From NCBI RefSeq assembly GCF_001659605.2, contig NC_035162.2:13039248-13103247 (forward strand): 64,000 nt of DNA, given 5' to 3'. Position 1 is the stretch's first letter. Each line of letters opens with the position of its first letter. The notes beneath the pieces are model-generated. The model was not told the origin of the DNA. It searched no databases and worked only from the letters and a program-made list of their open reading frames with translations. Origin of the DNA: Manihot esculenta (taxonomy: Eukaryota; Streptophyta; Magnoliopsida; Malpighiales; Euphorbiaceae). Position numbers and translations under genes: made by a program. This document shows positions 12,480-24,434 of this stretch, piece after piece.

Positions 12480-13130
12480 GGCGGGAATTCTCGGACAGTT
12501 ATTGCATTAAAATATTTGGTTCCTAGTTATAAGCTGGACATTTTATTTTTGATGGAAACAAAAACTATTAGTTCTCGTATGAAATTTTTTAATAATTTTA
12601 TACATTTTGGTGGTTGCTTAAGATTGGGAAGAGACCTTTCGTTGATGTGGAAGAGTCATAGGTCTGTTTTTATGGTTGGCTTTTCTTCAAATTTTATTGA
12701 TTCGGTTGTTTCGAAAGGTAATGTTCAATGAAAGTTTACTAGTTATTATGGGTTTCAGAATCGCAACGACGATGTAAGTTTTGGAATCTTATTCGAGCTT
12801 TATCTCGTAGAAGTTCTCTTTTGTGGCTTTGTTCGGAAGACTTTAATGATTTATACTTGAGATATGAGAAATAATGATGAGTATCTTTGCCAAATTATCT
12901 TATGCACGGATTTAGGCAGACACTTGAGGAGCATTTTTGCCAAATTATCTTATGCAGGTGTTTGATTTTGAATGATTGTAAAACTTTGTTAGACTTTAGA
13001 ACTCATATTCAGATGGATTCGTCGTAATGCTACTCTAACTGCTTATACTTTGGCTAGATAATCTATCAGGCATAATCGTCTCTCTATTTGGGATGATATC
13101 CCTCTTTATTTGATGAAATCTTATTAATAC
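12480..13130 (+). mobile_element. Internally deleted LINE (non-LTR) retrotransposon remnant
   Basis: From 12483 one frame reads GNSRTVIALKYLV, then YKLDILFLMETK, the start of the APE-type endonuclease domain of plant LINE ORF2. After a stop at 12729-12731, a frame from 12782 reads WNLIRALSRRSSLLWLCSED and FNDL, the next endonuclease block. From 13011 a third segment reads RWIRRNATLTAYTLAR, a stop, then SIRHNRLSIWDDIPLYL, the typical C-terminal end of the RNase H domain, closing with TAA at 13125. The reverse transcriptase that should lie between them is missing: only about 140 bp separate the two parts. An A-rich tract follows at 13151. It is a dead copy. Confidence 0.8.
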
Positions 13131-13239
13131 AATAAGTAGATTTGCTTTCAAAAAAAATAATTAATTTACATCGAAACATTCAGTTTTTATAAAATTGTGA
13201 AATGATGATGTTCTGAGAACCAGCAAATAGGGTTTTACT

Positions 13240-13560
13240 ATGTGAAGTGGAAAGATCTTCCTTCTCTTTTATGCCTTTCCTTTTATCTGCTAGTGACGTC
13301 TAACGGCCTCTCTGCTACAATGCCACCTATCTCTATCACTGAGGTCCGTATGTACGGGCGTGTCAAAGTCCCTCTCCACGTCAGACGGCCATTTAATTCT
13401 TCTGGCGCGTATGCGGGCAGAGTTGCGAAGTGACTGGGCCTGCTATCTCTCCCCACGTCACATCACCGGACTGGGTTTCTTTCTTCTGGATCTGGGCTTA
13501 CGGGTGACCCGGTCTGCCCCGTGTGTCTGTTTCAGGGCCTGAGATGCTGGGTTGGTCAAC
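13240..13560. repeat. Dispersed repeat family R1, copy A
   Basis: The core at 13340-13445 has TACGGGCG, then CACGTCAGACGGCCATTTAA, then TTCTGGCGCGTATG and GAAGTGACTG. The same series occurs at 53135-53245, 51705-51805 and (shorter) 35020-35120. The copies are strongly diverged, but the order and spacing of the blocks are kept. The class is unknown; the size and promoter-like look would fit a solo LTR or a non-autonomous element. Confidence 0.55.
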
Positions 13561-14599
13561 CTAAAGGGTTTCGCGGATTTTGGACCAATAAATGAGACCC
13601 GACGGTCATCAAATGATAAAGTGTTTTTCTTGACTATTGTTAAAGTAAAATTGTATTGCTTTTTGCATGCATGTGATGTATTCAAAGGATTGGTTTCTTG
13701 GACTGCACCTATCTTCTCCTGCGTTCTGCATGCATAAGTGCATGCTAGTAGCAATATTGCAAGTTGAAGGGTGTCTATTTATTCTAATGGCTCATCTCCA
13801 AAGTCTGAAAGCTGAGCCACAGTTGCTCGGCAACTGACCTTAAGTGGCTATATCTCTACGGCACTGTGATTACAATATTCTTGATAGTCCACAATTTTTA
13901 ATATTATTAGTAATCAAGAAAAGTTGATGTGAGAAATAGATGCACAAAGTTGAAAAAACAAAAGTTTGAGCTTTTGAAAATCTTTATAAATCTTTAACTT
14001 TAACTAATTGGTGGTGTCTTATTAGGATTAGAATTCTTTTTTTCTATTAAAATCCATCTTAGTTCTAGTTCCGAGTTTTGCTAGGAATTTCTTTCTTACC
14101 TTAGAATATTTTAACCGTCTAGAATTTAGATATTTTGGTTAACTAATTCCGATGTGACTGGAATGGTTCGCCCTAAGGTCAAAAGACCGTGTTTAAAGAT
14201 TTTGGTCTAAGAATATTAATTCTCAAATTTTTCAAATAGGAATTTAATGTCCAAGGTCAAATCTCTCTATGTGAGATTCGGTCTTCAAGACCTAATTTTC
14301 CAAGTGTGATTCGGTCTTCAAAACCAAATCTCTCATGTGTTGGTCTATAAAAACTAAATGTCTCGATGCGAATTAATTTTTAAAGTTAATGTAAGTTTTA
14401 GATTGAGTTTTAAAGACCAAATTTTAAAAAGTATTGTAACATTAGTTCCCTTTCAAATGAGAATCTTCATATTCATTTTGAAAAAAATTAATTAAATATT
14501 ATGGATGGGCATCATTTCACATTCTTATTTATTTTTTATAAAAAAATATATATATATAGGCTGTTATCGACTTTTATTGTCAAATTATTTTTTAAAATA

Positions 14600-14890
14600 A
14601 TAATAATAATAATAATATTTGCCTTTTGTGAATAAAGGCAACTTGAATTTGGCATCCATTGCCAGAGTTCCCTCAGTAGTTCGTCATTTATCGCCAAATT
14701 TCCTCTTTTAAAGAAAAATGAATGCTTACTTTTGTGGATAAAAATAATAGAAATTCAGTATTTATTGACGAATCTCTAAGTAATTCAATATTTATTGTTG
14801 ATTTTTTTTTCCACGAATATTTGCCTTTATTAATAAAGACAATAGGTTTTAGCTTTTTATTGCCAAATCCTTTTTTTCCCTTCCTCTTTC
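14600..14890. repeat. CACTA-like subterminal palindromes
   Basis: Short near-palindromes of the form TTGCCTTTNNNAATAAAGGCAA occur at about 14618-14641 and 14820-14850. Between them are inverted relatives such as ATTTATCGCCAAATT and TTTTATTGCCAAAT. This pattern of short inverted units is typical of the subterminal ends of CACTA transposons. No CACTA terminus or transposase was seen, so the class is tentative. An (AAT)n tract at 14597-14620 abuts it. Confidence 0.35.
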
Positions 14891-16000
14891 TTAAAAAAAA
14901 TACACTTTGTGACTTCAAAGCCTTTGTTTTAAAATTTTAATTGTTTGTGTTAAGATTCTTGACCCACGAAGACTTGGGAATTTCGGGTTGCTAATTCCAA
15001 TGTAGTACTTAAGAATTTGTAATATGAGCTTTTGAATTTTAGTCCATGAACCCGGTTTGGGATGTATCTCTTTTTTAAGCCTTTAAATTATCACTTTGAT
15101 ATTTTATTGGCCGTTAATTTCATTGAATTTACTCTTCTTGTTAATGTATTGCATTTGAATTTTTTCTCTTAACCAACTTTGAATTTTAGTAACAAATTGC
15201 ATTTTAACTTTTTCTTTTGAGATTCTAGCAAAGAGTTGTCCTTAATCTTCCTTAGACGATCTTATCACCTTATGAGATTTTGATAACAAAATGCCTTTAA
15301 TTTTTTCTTTGACGATTTTGTTACTTTATGGGATTTTTAGCAATGAATCACCCAATAATTCCCTTTGATAAACTTGTCTTGATTAATTCTTACCCTCCTA
15401 TTGGAATCAATAATTTTGTAAGAATTCAATTCAATTGAATTATTTTTTTGTAAAATTTTTGTTTGAAATAAAAAAATTCAAAATTTGTTATATTTTCATC
15501 ATTATATATAAAAATAAAATCATGAATAATTTTGCAAGAAATGAATTCTTACAAAATTATTCATGCCAAAAGAATTGTTAGAGTTTTATTAAGAGTCTCT
15601 ATTTCAGTCTTAACTCTTAGATTTCTTAGTTAAATGATTTCAAAGTGATCGAGGTGATTTTAATAAATATATTTAAATACACAGACTTAATATGATAATA
15701 AATATATTTGAATAAATTTAAAAAATTTTAAATTTTATTTTTAATTTTTATTTTAAAAAATATATATAAATAATTTTTTTTTCAATGATCATAAAAAATT
15801 TATAGAATAAATATTTAATTTTAAAAATAAATAGATAAAAGTATTAATAATATTAAATTTTAGTGATTAAATAGCCGTTTTAAAAAAGGCCTTGAGGTAA
15901 AAGAGAAAAAGGGAGAAAATAAAGTAAAAAAAAGGGGGAAATATAAAATTTCGGACACCACCAACATCAAAGCGAAGGCACAAAGCAAACAAAGCTGTGA

Positions 16001-16008
16001 GTGAGAGA

Positions 16009-16042
<34 letters not shown>

Positions 16043-16045
16043 AGA
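16001..16045 (+). repeat. (GA)n microsatellite in the SWI3C 5' leader
   Basis: About 45 bp of nearly pure GA lie 95 bp before the SWI3C start codon. GA/CT tracts in 5' leaders are common in plants and can bind BPC/GAGA-type factors. Confidence 0.9.
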
Positions 16046-16139
16046 GTTTCCTTCTCGCACCCACAATTCTCTCTCCATCCTCTTTGATTCCATTCAACCA
16101 ATCAAAGACCCCACAAATCTCCACATTTCCCCAACAATA

Positions 16140-19100
16140 ATGCCAGCTTCCCCTTCAGGTTTTCTAATTCTTCCATAAACCCAAAACCCTTCTTTCTTCC
16201 TCCTCTTCAATTTTCAATTTTCAATTTTTTTTCTTTTGTTTCTTCCAATTTTCATCTTTTCTATTTTTCCTACAACAGATGGCAGAGGCAAATGGAAGAG
16301 GCGAAAGCGGGAGCCCCAAATCACTCGAAAGCAACAACCTAAGCAAGAAGACCCTGATGATGAAGACGAAGACGACGCCTTTGAGGACGACAACAACAAT
16401 AACGACCACCTCGATGACGATACTGAGGATCCCAACCCCAATCCCAACTCAAATCCGAACCTCCCACAATCTGCTGCTCTTCCTGATGCCAACAATCTTG
16501 AAACTGAGGTCTTCGCTGACGGTGGGGTCCGCATATGCGACTTCCCTTCCGTCACCAAGCTTGCTGTGAATCGGCCCCATGAGTCGATCTTCGCGATGGT
16601 GGCTTTAGAGAGGGCGAATTTGATCGGAGAGAGTAGTGGTAGTGGTAGGGGGCAGGCGCCCAATTTGGAAAATGTGTCGTACGGGCAGCTGCAGGCACTC
16701 TCTGCTGTGCCTGCTGAGGGTTTGGGGTCTGATCAGGAGAGAAATGATGGTGGGAATTCTGCATATGTTGTAACGCCTCCTCCAATTATGGAGGGCAAAG
16801 GTGTTGTAAAACGATTTGGGAGTAGAGTTCATGTGGTTCCAATGCATTCAGGTAGTTCATTTCTCTCTATTTGTTTCTGGTTTCTATGTATGTGCGGATG
16901 GAGAAATGAACAAAACTTTAGCCGTTTTTGTTATGCTTATGATGGATATGGCTAGTTAGTGAGGTTTTATGTAAATGTTTAGTATCTGGAAAACGGATTT
17001 ATGCTTATGGAAAAGCGGTTTCTAGTGGTTTTTTGCTCCTTTGGAATTTGAGTGCTGCTTCCTTTTACACTAGTAAAAATGGCTAAATATTGTTGTTAGT
17101 TTGATGATTTTTACACTCAAATGTGTTGCAGAAGCAGAACAGTAGGTGTGGATTGAATCTATTTGCATTGCTTGAAGAATTATTAATTCTGTAGGTCTAA
17201 TCTAATTCTACTGCTTGAAATTTTTTATTTTAAACTCTGATATCTCTTATGAGGCCTTAATAAGGATGAAAAGTTACTTTCTACTGCAAATGCTGCCAAG
17301 TTTTGTTTCCTGAAATGAGGTATGGGGCCTCTGGGCATTAGGTGCTCTGCAAGTGTCACATGGCTACATGCAATTTATCGATTATATCTTTTGCCAAAGA
17401 AAAAGGAAGGAAAAAAAAAAACTAATCTTCAAGCAAAGTTAATCAATTTTGCATTACAGTTGGGTTCTTTGTGACTAGGTTAGGGTCAGTAAATACTCTG
17501 GAAACCTAATTAAAAGGATTTAAACTTGCTACCTTTCGTACATGCATTAATATACACCACATGGATACACATGTAGACATCTTCTCCTAGGCACACAATA
17601 CACATGTATACACACATTCACATTTTTCTTATAGTGGTTTATTAAATAACTTCTTTTGTGTGAATAACTATTTCCGTGTACATGCATGTGCACATTCAAG
17701 TGGGTTTATGTGGTGCTCATTTGCAGTGAAATTCCATTTATTCTTTATGCCATGATAATTGTATAAATTTTGTTGTAGATTGGTTTTCACCAGCGATGGT
17801 GAATCGGCTAGAAAGACAAGTGGTACCACATTTTTTCTCCGGAAAATCACCAGATCATACACCAGAGAAATACATGGAATGTAGGAATTACATTGTTGCT
17901 AAATACATGGAGAATCCAGAGAAGAGGATCACTGTTTCTGATTGTCAGGGCTTGGTTGTTGGAATTGAGAATGAAGATTTAGCTCGAACTGTTAGGTTTC
18001 TTGATCATTGGGGGATTATCAATTACTGTGCAGCCCCACCAATATGTGAATCTTGGAATGGTGGGTCCTACTTAAGAGAGGATCCAAATGGTGAGGTTCA
18101 TGTGCCATCAGCTGCTTTAAAGTCAATTGATAGTTTGATCAAATTTGACAGGCCCAGATGTAGGCTCAAGGCAACTGATGTTTATTCATCATTGGCATGC
18201 CATGATGATGGATTCTCTGACTTGGACAATAGAATTCGAGAGCGCCTCTCTGAAAATCGTTGCACTTATTGTTCTCAACCTCTTCCTGGCGTATACTATC
18301 AGTCACAGAAGGAGGTAAATTGCATCACTTGTTTTTACTTTCTTTTACTATTCTTTATCATTATATTTTCTGGTTTTCGCTTTATTTTGTTTCCCTATGA
18401 AATCACTAGTCACATGTTACTGTTTACATATGAAATTATACAAAAAATTTAAGGTTTTTGTTGTGTTGGCAATCCTCTTATAGTTGAATTGCATCAAGTT
18501 GGGTTTTTTCAACTTCTTTATTTTCATTGAGCAGTTTTGCGGTCATAAGCTGGGTCTTGTTTGCTGGTGCATTATAGAAAAAGAGGACTGTGGAGCGGGG
18601 GATGGAATCCATAAGATGTGTTTGCCGTTCAAAAAATTCTAGGATAGTAAATGGAGTATTACGCTTTGCTAAACATGTTAATAGTATTTAAGACGTGCTT
18701 ATATTCAGTTCACCTGATTCCATCTTTTTGAGGTTATTTTCATGGAGATGGGAGAAGAGAGAGCCGGAAGGGAAGAGAAGTATTAGCTTCCTTTTTCTAA
18801 TTAAGGTTTCTTAATGGATCTGATGAGGATGTGAACTGAAAGACTAAGAAATGAGCAATTTGAAGCATGAAGATGCTTGACGAGTAGTAGAATTAGCTTC
18901 AGTTACTTGAGGGCATAAAGAATTAAATGTGTCAAGGTATTAAAGGTAAGAATCCTGGCAGTCCAACAGTGGTTGGATTGAGTACAGACCACAAAGAGTG
19001 CAAAGGTGATCATATATAGATTCTATACCTTGTGAATGCAACCTTGATTAAAGAGCATGAGAAATTGTTTTGTATAAGGTGCAATTATGAACACATGGAG

Positions 19101-22100
19101 ACAAACTATAGAAATTTTTTTGGAATATTTGGTTCACCAGAATCTAGATGTTAATTTGCCTTTTCTGGTTTCGTTTTCTAGACTGATGAGCATCTCATTT
19201 GACAGATTGATGTACTACTATGTTCTGACTGCTTCCATGAGGGAAGGTTTGTGACCAGTCATTCAAGCCTGGATTTTATCAAGATGGATCCATCAAAGGA
19301 TTATGGTGATTTTGATGGAGAGAGTTGGAGTGATCAAGAAACACTATTGCTGCTTGAGGCAATGGAGCTTTACAATGAGAATTGGAATGAAGTTGCAGAA
19401 CATGTTGGAACGAAGTCAAAATCACAGTGCATTCTTCATTTTCTTCGTCTACCCATGGAGGATGGCCTGTTGGAAAATATAGAAGTTCCAAGTGTGTCTA
19501 AGGCACCTGATCTATCAAGCAAAGATTATCATGGACAACTACACTCACAATCAAATGGTGATCTGCCAGGTGTTCTTTTTTACTTAGTTGATGGCCTTCC
19601 ACCCTTCAAAATGATGATGTCGTGACCTTAACATTCTCTATCTGCATCTCTTTATTTCCGCAGGATTCTGTCTCCAAGATGCTGACGCTGAAAGCAGGAT
19701 TCCTTTTGCAAATTCTGGGAATCCAGTTATGTCATTGGTAAGTAACTTTGTTTATCCTGTGTTTGTCAAATATTCAAAAGCATATGAACATTTCAATTTG
19801 TGATTCAGTTCACATTTAATTACTAAAGGAAACTGTAGGTTTTTTCTTCATTTAATTTTTTCTTATTTCTTTACATTGCTCAGCACATTAATTAATTGAA
19901 ACATTGTTGTGTTTCTGAGTGTTCCTCATTCTGTTCTCACCTTTTTTGGGGGTTTATACTGAGGTTCCAATTTTCTACATCATCATTTGCTGCTGTTCAG
20001 TGTTTGGGATCACTTCTCATCTGTACCCCCTTTGTCTGATTCTATTCCGTATTTTCGCTCCTTTTGCAGCTTATTAGGCATGCTCTAATAGAAGCAATAG
20101 GCTTTTAGGAGGCCGCTGTATAATTTTGTATCATTTTCATATTACTATGATAGCATCCAGTTTTAGGAAAATAAAACATTGCCTCTCAGTGATGTACTTT
20201 TTCTTTGAATTTGGCCCTTTTTTGGTGTATGGTTAATTGATCTAAACCTAGGGTTTCAAATTGCATATTTATGATGTTATCTTCCAGTGCAACTGGTGTG
20301 GCATCCTTTGGTCAAACCAAGTGTTGAGAACATTAAATAATATGATTGGTCAGAGGGAGAGATTGTACTAAGAGATATTAATGGATGTTGCTACCTAATG
20401 ATCCTTCTATATTATAAGTTTTGATAGCTTTGCTTTTTGTCAGTCATTTCTAACTTGTGGAAAAATTACTAGGTTGCTTTTCTAGCCTCTGCTGTTGGAC
20501 CGAGAGTTGCTGCAGCATGTGCCCATGCATCCTTGGCAGCTCTGTCTGAGGATAATAGGTAAGTGACTTCCTTCTTCCATCATGTGTAATTGTATATGCT
20601 TTAGTTACTTATTGCCTGTTTGTTTGAGTTGGCGTTTCTGGTGATATTTTGTGATTATGATTTCCAGTTATCTTTTCTTCCTTTCTCTCCCAGATTTACT
20701 GTGTTGTTTCTGAATGCCTAATTTATCTTTGTTCAGTTCTTTGGCATTGTCATTTGTAAGCTACTCAACTGTTATATCACATATATTTTCTGCTCTACAG
20801 GCCAAAATAGTGCAGAATGCATCAGAAAAACATTGCTTTAATAAACTTTGTGCTTGCTTATATCATCCTAGATAACTTCTATTAATTTATTTCCTTGCTT
20901 GTGAAGGGTGAATTCTGAGAGATTACATGGTAGAGAAGGTAATTTTCATGGAGAAGTTGCAAATTCCATTCAACAAAAGGGTAGGCTGTGACTTTCCCTT
21001 CGTACTGCAGTGCACTTTGTTCATTTTGTTTTCCCCGTCCCCCGCCTTAATTTCTTCCTATGGATTAAACTTCAGAAGACAACTTGCATGGTTCATGGGG
21101 TCCAAGCGAGGCAGAGGGTGTTCCATTATCTGCAGAGAAAGTCAAAGCTGCTGCAAAAGCTGGTCTTGCTGCTGCAGCAACTAAGGCTAAACTGTTCGCA
21201 GATCACGAAGAGAGAGAAATTCAAAGGCTGTCTGCTAATATCATTAATCATCAGGTATAACTGTTGCTTTTTTTTTTTTCCATTATTTTCTCATCAGTCT
21301 TTTCTTTCCCTTTCATGCTTCTACTTGTTCACTTTGTGTGAGATATGTTCCATGGCATTGATTAGAGGTTAGTTGTTATGACCAAGTCCTCTTGCTAATG
21401 ACTCTTTATCATGTTGCATTTATTTTGCCTGCTTTTATTGTTATCAAATATGATGAACTATGTCTACTTCACCAGTCTTGGATTCAAATTTAATTTTGAT
21501 ATTGGATATTCAAAATCCTTATGTGCCATCTTCTCATGTTCAAGCTCTGTGTGTGTAGTTTTGGTTTCAGCCCTTGATCACAGCATCTGTTAGAACTTAG
21601 AAAACTTTCCTTGTTTGCTCAACATGTTGAACTAGGATGGAAAGAAATAACTGATTCAGGAGCTAGCATCTCATTTTCTTTTATTTTATATTAGGGAGTT
21701 CACATTTTGAATCTGTGATGATATGACTTGTGGTAATTCTTTTGCATATATGGGGATCATTTGGCTGCTGAGATTTTTCTCTAACAGAAAATACAACCAG
21801 TTTATCTACTGGAGGAAAGAATCCTATCATCTTGATGATGTATTCTTGCTGCATGTTAGCTTTTTTTTTTTTTTTTTTTTTTTTTGGGGGGGGGGGTACC
21901 TAGCAATTTAGTTTAGGCTGTTCATATTACATTTATTATGAAATCATCCTTTAAATAGCGTTGTTGATTTGGAGACAGTTGAAGAGATTGGAGCTCAAGT
22001 TGAAGCAGTTTGCAGAAGTGGAAACTTTTCTAATGAGAGAGTGTGAACAAGTGGAGAAGACCCGGCAAAGGTTTGCTGCTGAGCGGACCCGCATTCTGTC

Positions 22101-22452
22101 ATCGCGGATGGGACCTGCTGGGGCTACTTCACCAATGAACCTGGCTGGCGCTTCTCCTGCCATGGTTAACAATAACATTGGCACCAGTAGGCAACAAGTG
22201 ATGCCTACCTCTTCTTCTCAACCAACTATTTCAGGATATGGCAACAATCAACAGGTCCATCCCCACATGTCATTTATGCAACGGGGACAACCACAACCAA
22301 TGTTCCCATTAGGGCCAAGGCTGCCCCTATCAGCTATACAACCATCCTCATCTGCTTCATCAAATGCCATGTTCAATCCCTCCAGTAATTCACAGCCCAA
22401 TCTCAATCAAATGCTGAGGTCTGTGTCAGGACCTAGCTCTGGTTTAGGTTGA
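16140..22452 (+). CDS. SWI3C: SWI/SNF chromatin-remodelling subunit SWI3C
   Basis: Nine coding exons: 16140-16158, 16279-16851, 17779-18314, 19206-19569, 19664-19737, 20473-20558, 20907-20980, 21076-21254 and 21979-22452. All junctions are GT..AG and they join to 792 aa, close to Arabidopsis SWI3C (about 807). It is a scaffold subunit of plant SWI/SNF complexes with the BRM ATPase in the nucleus. The first exon codes only six residues and one base (MPASPS), then [11 protein letters not shown] gives a basic start. Domains: acidic low-complexity about 25-60; SWIRM about 205-290 ([15 protein letters not shown] to [11 protein letters not shown]); zinc finger with Cys at 359, 362, 382 and 385; SANT about 415-462 ([23 protein letters not shown]); the [14 protein letters not shown] block from 523; a coiled coil about 600-680; and a Gln/Pro/Ser-rich tail. 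It is divergent from OGG1. Confidence 0.97.
21861..21896 (+). repeat. T25-G11 homopolymer tract in SWI3C intron 8
   Basis: Twenty-five T followed by eleven G lie 82 nt upstream of exon 9. The tract is prone to polymerase slippage, so its true length is uncertain. It has the same T-run then G-run shape as the tract in OGG1 intron 2. Confidence 0.8.
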
Positions 22453-23867
22453 AGCAGAAGAATAAATGTAAATTGGTGTTGTTTTATGGTTAATTCTGTT
22501 GGCTACTGGCTCACATTCTCTGCTGCAACTGGGATAGAGAATGATGATACACTTGTTTGGGCCAAGAAAAGTATCATCTGCCCTGGCTTATGGAGTTTTG
22601 ATCTGAATATAAGATTGCTTGGCGCAGTTTGTAGGATTTGTAACAAAATATACCCCTAGTGTTATGAATTAAATGTGTACTGTTGCAATGGATTAGGAAA
22701 ATATACTTTTCAAGTGAATAATCGCTGTGTAGAATGTGCCATGAAAAAGGGGGATGTGATTATTGATATTAGTTTCTGTTAACTTTTATTCTTGTGGATG
22801 AATCACCAGGAAACTTGTCCCACTTTGCGGTCAAGTTCAAAGTCGTTAACTTCTTTTAGAAAGTAATGAGCGTTGTATCATTTTTCCCTTGGAAGGTTGA
22901 AATTGTGGGCATAGCTAATCTCTGTGTTCATCTAATTCTGAGCAAAAAATTATAGATTTCATTTTAAATTACTTTTACTCTCAATTTTGTATTCACATTA
23001 AACTTTTGCAATGAAACCAAATGATATGTAGAAAAGACAAATAAAGTTGTGAACTTTGTGATTCACATGGATTAAGTTCTTATATGGTCCCCTCTTGGCC
23101 GTACTGCTGCCAAATCTACGAAGTGGGATGATTGCCGGAAGCTCAACTGAAAGTATCATTTGTAAAAACCCATTAATCTAATTACAACACTTAGCTGAAA
23201 CTACCAAAGTCCCCTTAATCTAATTACAACACTTAGCAAAAATTAAATTGTAAATTTTACTAAATTTTAGAGATTATACTACAAATTACCCATTTAAATA
23301 TGAGAAACTAATGCGTTGGTTTCATTAAATTATCGAAACTAAACTATAATTACTCCAAAATTTAGAGCAAATTGACTCAGTTTATCAATTTTAAAATATA
23401 TAAGTTAGTCAAATTGATATTGGATTATAATGACCATTAACATATTTTTTTTTCCCCCAGCTCTAAAAGCTTGTCCTTAGGTGAGCTTTAAATTAATAAA
23501 TTAATAGTGATGAAAATGAAAAAAAAAAAATTATATCCCCTTCAATATTTTCTTTTAAATTTCTTTGTAATCAATTTTTATTAATTATTTTTTCAATGAA
23601 AGCGAAAGAAATAATTTAGTACGAAATCTCGGGCACTAAATCATGGTAAAAAAAATCACCAAATTTTCTTGTATATTATCTCCTCCCCAAGAAAAGAAAT
23701 AAAGCATTCCGGACTCGACAACTCGGTCCAGTAATATTAATACAGTAACTTCTCAACTCGCTCATTCTCTTACACAGGTCATCTCAACTCGGGACAACTC
23801 TTGTGCCTTAGACTCGTCTATATCATTATAAAAACCAAAGCAACTACACTATTTACACTGGGATTCT
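22453..23867. other. Convergent intergenic region, SWI3C 3' UTR
   Basis: About the first 300 bp (to near 22760) should be SWI3C 3' UTR. From 23150 to 23240 the segment ATTAATCTAATTACAACACTTAGC is present twice with small changes, a local tandem duplication. From 23250 to 23690 the DNA is AT-rich with phrases such as TAAATTTTACTAAATTTTAGAG, as in the dispersed AT family. No gene is seen. Confidence 0.5.
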
Positions 23868-24434
23868 TCAGAAAAGACCAAACCCAGCCCATTCAGCATC
23901 ACTCACCACTCGGGGAGACGACCGATACGACGAGTAAGACGACGCTGATGACTCACGGAACGGTGAAAATGACTTTCGGCTTGACACTGACCACCTAGCC
24001 AGTGTCTCAAGGTCGGAAGTATAGTCGGATTCGGATTCAGCTACGTGGGTGGTTCTTCTCTTGCTGTCTTTCCTCCTCAATAAAGGAGATGGAAAGCATC
24101 CAGGCGAGACACATTCGGGTCCGACACGGGTTGGTTGGTCGAACCTCCAACGCTCAGAGCGGGTACGTGGAGTTGAACGGAAGGAATGAGTACGTGGCTC
24201 CGGTGGAGGGAGAAAAATGAATCCAGCTGGGGGAGGTTTAAGCATTTGCTGATTTAGTGAAGCAGGTGACGGACGGCGAGGGGCGAAACGCGGTGATGGG
24301 GATGGTAAAACAGGTGGTGAAAGTTGCCTCGGTTGCAGTTTCGGCTGTTGGGTATTTATCTTGGGGACACCGGGTCGGATCTCCCAGTTAAAAGGGACAG
24401 CTCCAGGTTTCTTGAAGGAATCATCTATAGCCAT
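23868..24434 (-). CDS. DUF688-type proline/serine-rich protein
   Basis: Intronless ORF of 188 aa. The N-terminal motif GAVPFNWEIRPGVPK (residues 11-25) is the hallmark of a plant family annotated as DUF688 or hydroxyproline-rich glycoprotein family protein, whose function is unknown. Proline-rich stretches follow (residues about 35-80, for example SPPVLPSPSPRFAPRR and FIFLPPPEP), then a serine-rich tail with SDYTSDLETLARWSVSS and SSASSYSSYRSSPR. There is no signal peptide or membrane segment, so despite the old label it is not obviously secreted; it is basic and probably disordered. It is convergent with SWI3C and tandem with RFC4. Its position between those two matches Arabidopsis At1g21695, described as a hydroxyproline-rich glycoprotein family protein, which supports orthology. 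Confidence 0.85.
   Translation of the reverse strand: MAIDDSFKKPGAVPFNWEIRPGVPKINTQQPKLQPRQLSPPVLPSPSPRFAPRRPSPASLNQQMLKPPPAGFIFLPPPEPRTHSFRSTPRTRSERWRFDQPTRVGPECVSPGCFPSPLLRRKDSKRRTTHVAESESDYTSDLETLARWSVSSRKSFSPFRESSASSYSSYRSSPRVVSDAEWAGFGLF

Larger units (their letters stand above)
11767..16139. other. Divergent intergenic region between OGG1 and SWI3C
   Basis: The OGG1 promoter occupies the first few hundred bases (11767-11900 is GC-richer). A LINE remnant, a dispersed-repeat copy and a CACTA-like remnant are listed separately. From 14230 to 14400 there are three loose copies of a motif like GTGATTCGGTCTTCAA, a short degenerate tandem repeat. From 14940 to 15860 the DNA is AT-rich with no gene signal. 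The SWI3C leader with its (GA)n tract ends the region. Confidence 0.55.

Noticed and set aside
15860..16124. Minus-strand ORFs rich in Ser/Leu before SWI3C
   Set aside because: They are translations of the (GA)n tract.
16236..16278. ATG upstream of exon 2 as the SWI3C start
   Set aside because: It lies in intron 1. Exon 1 at 16140-16158 gives the MPAS start known for SWI3C and joins in frame.
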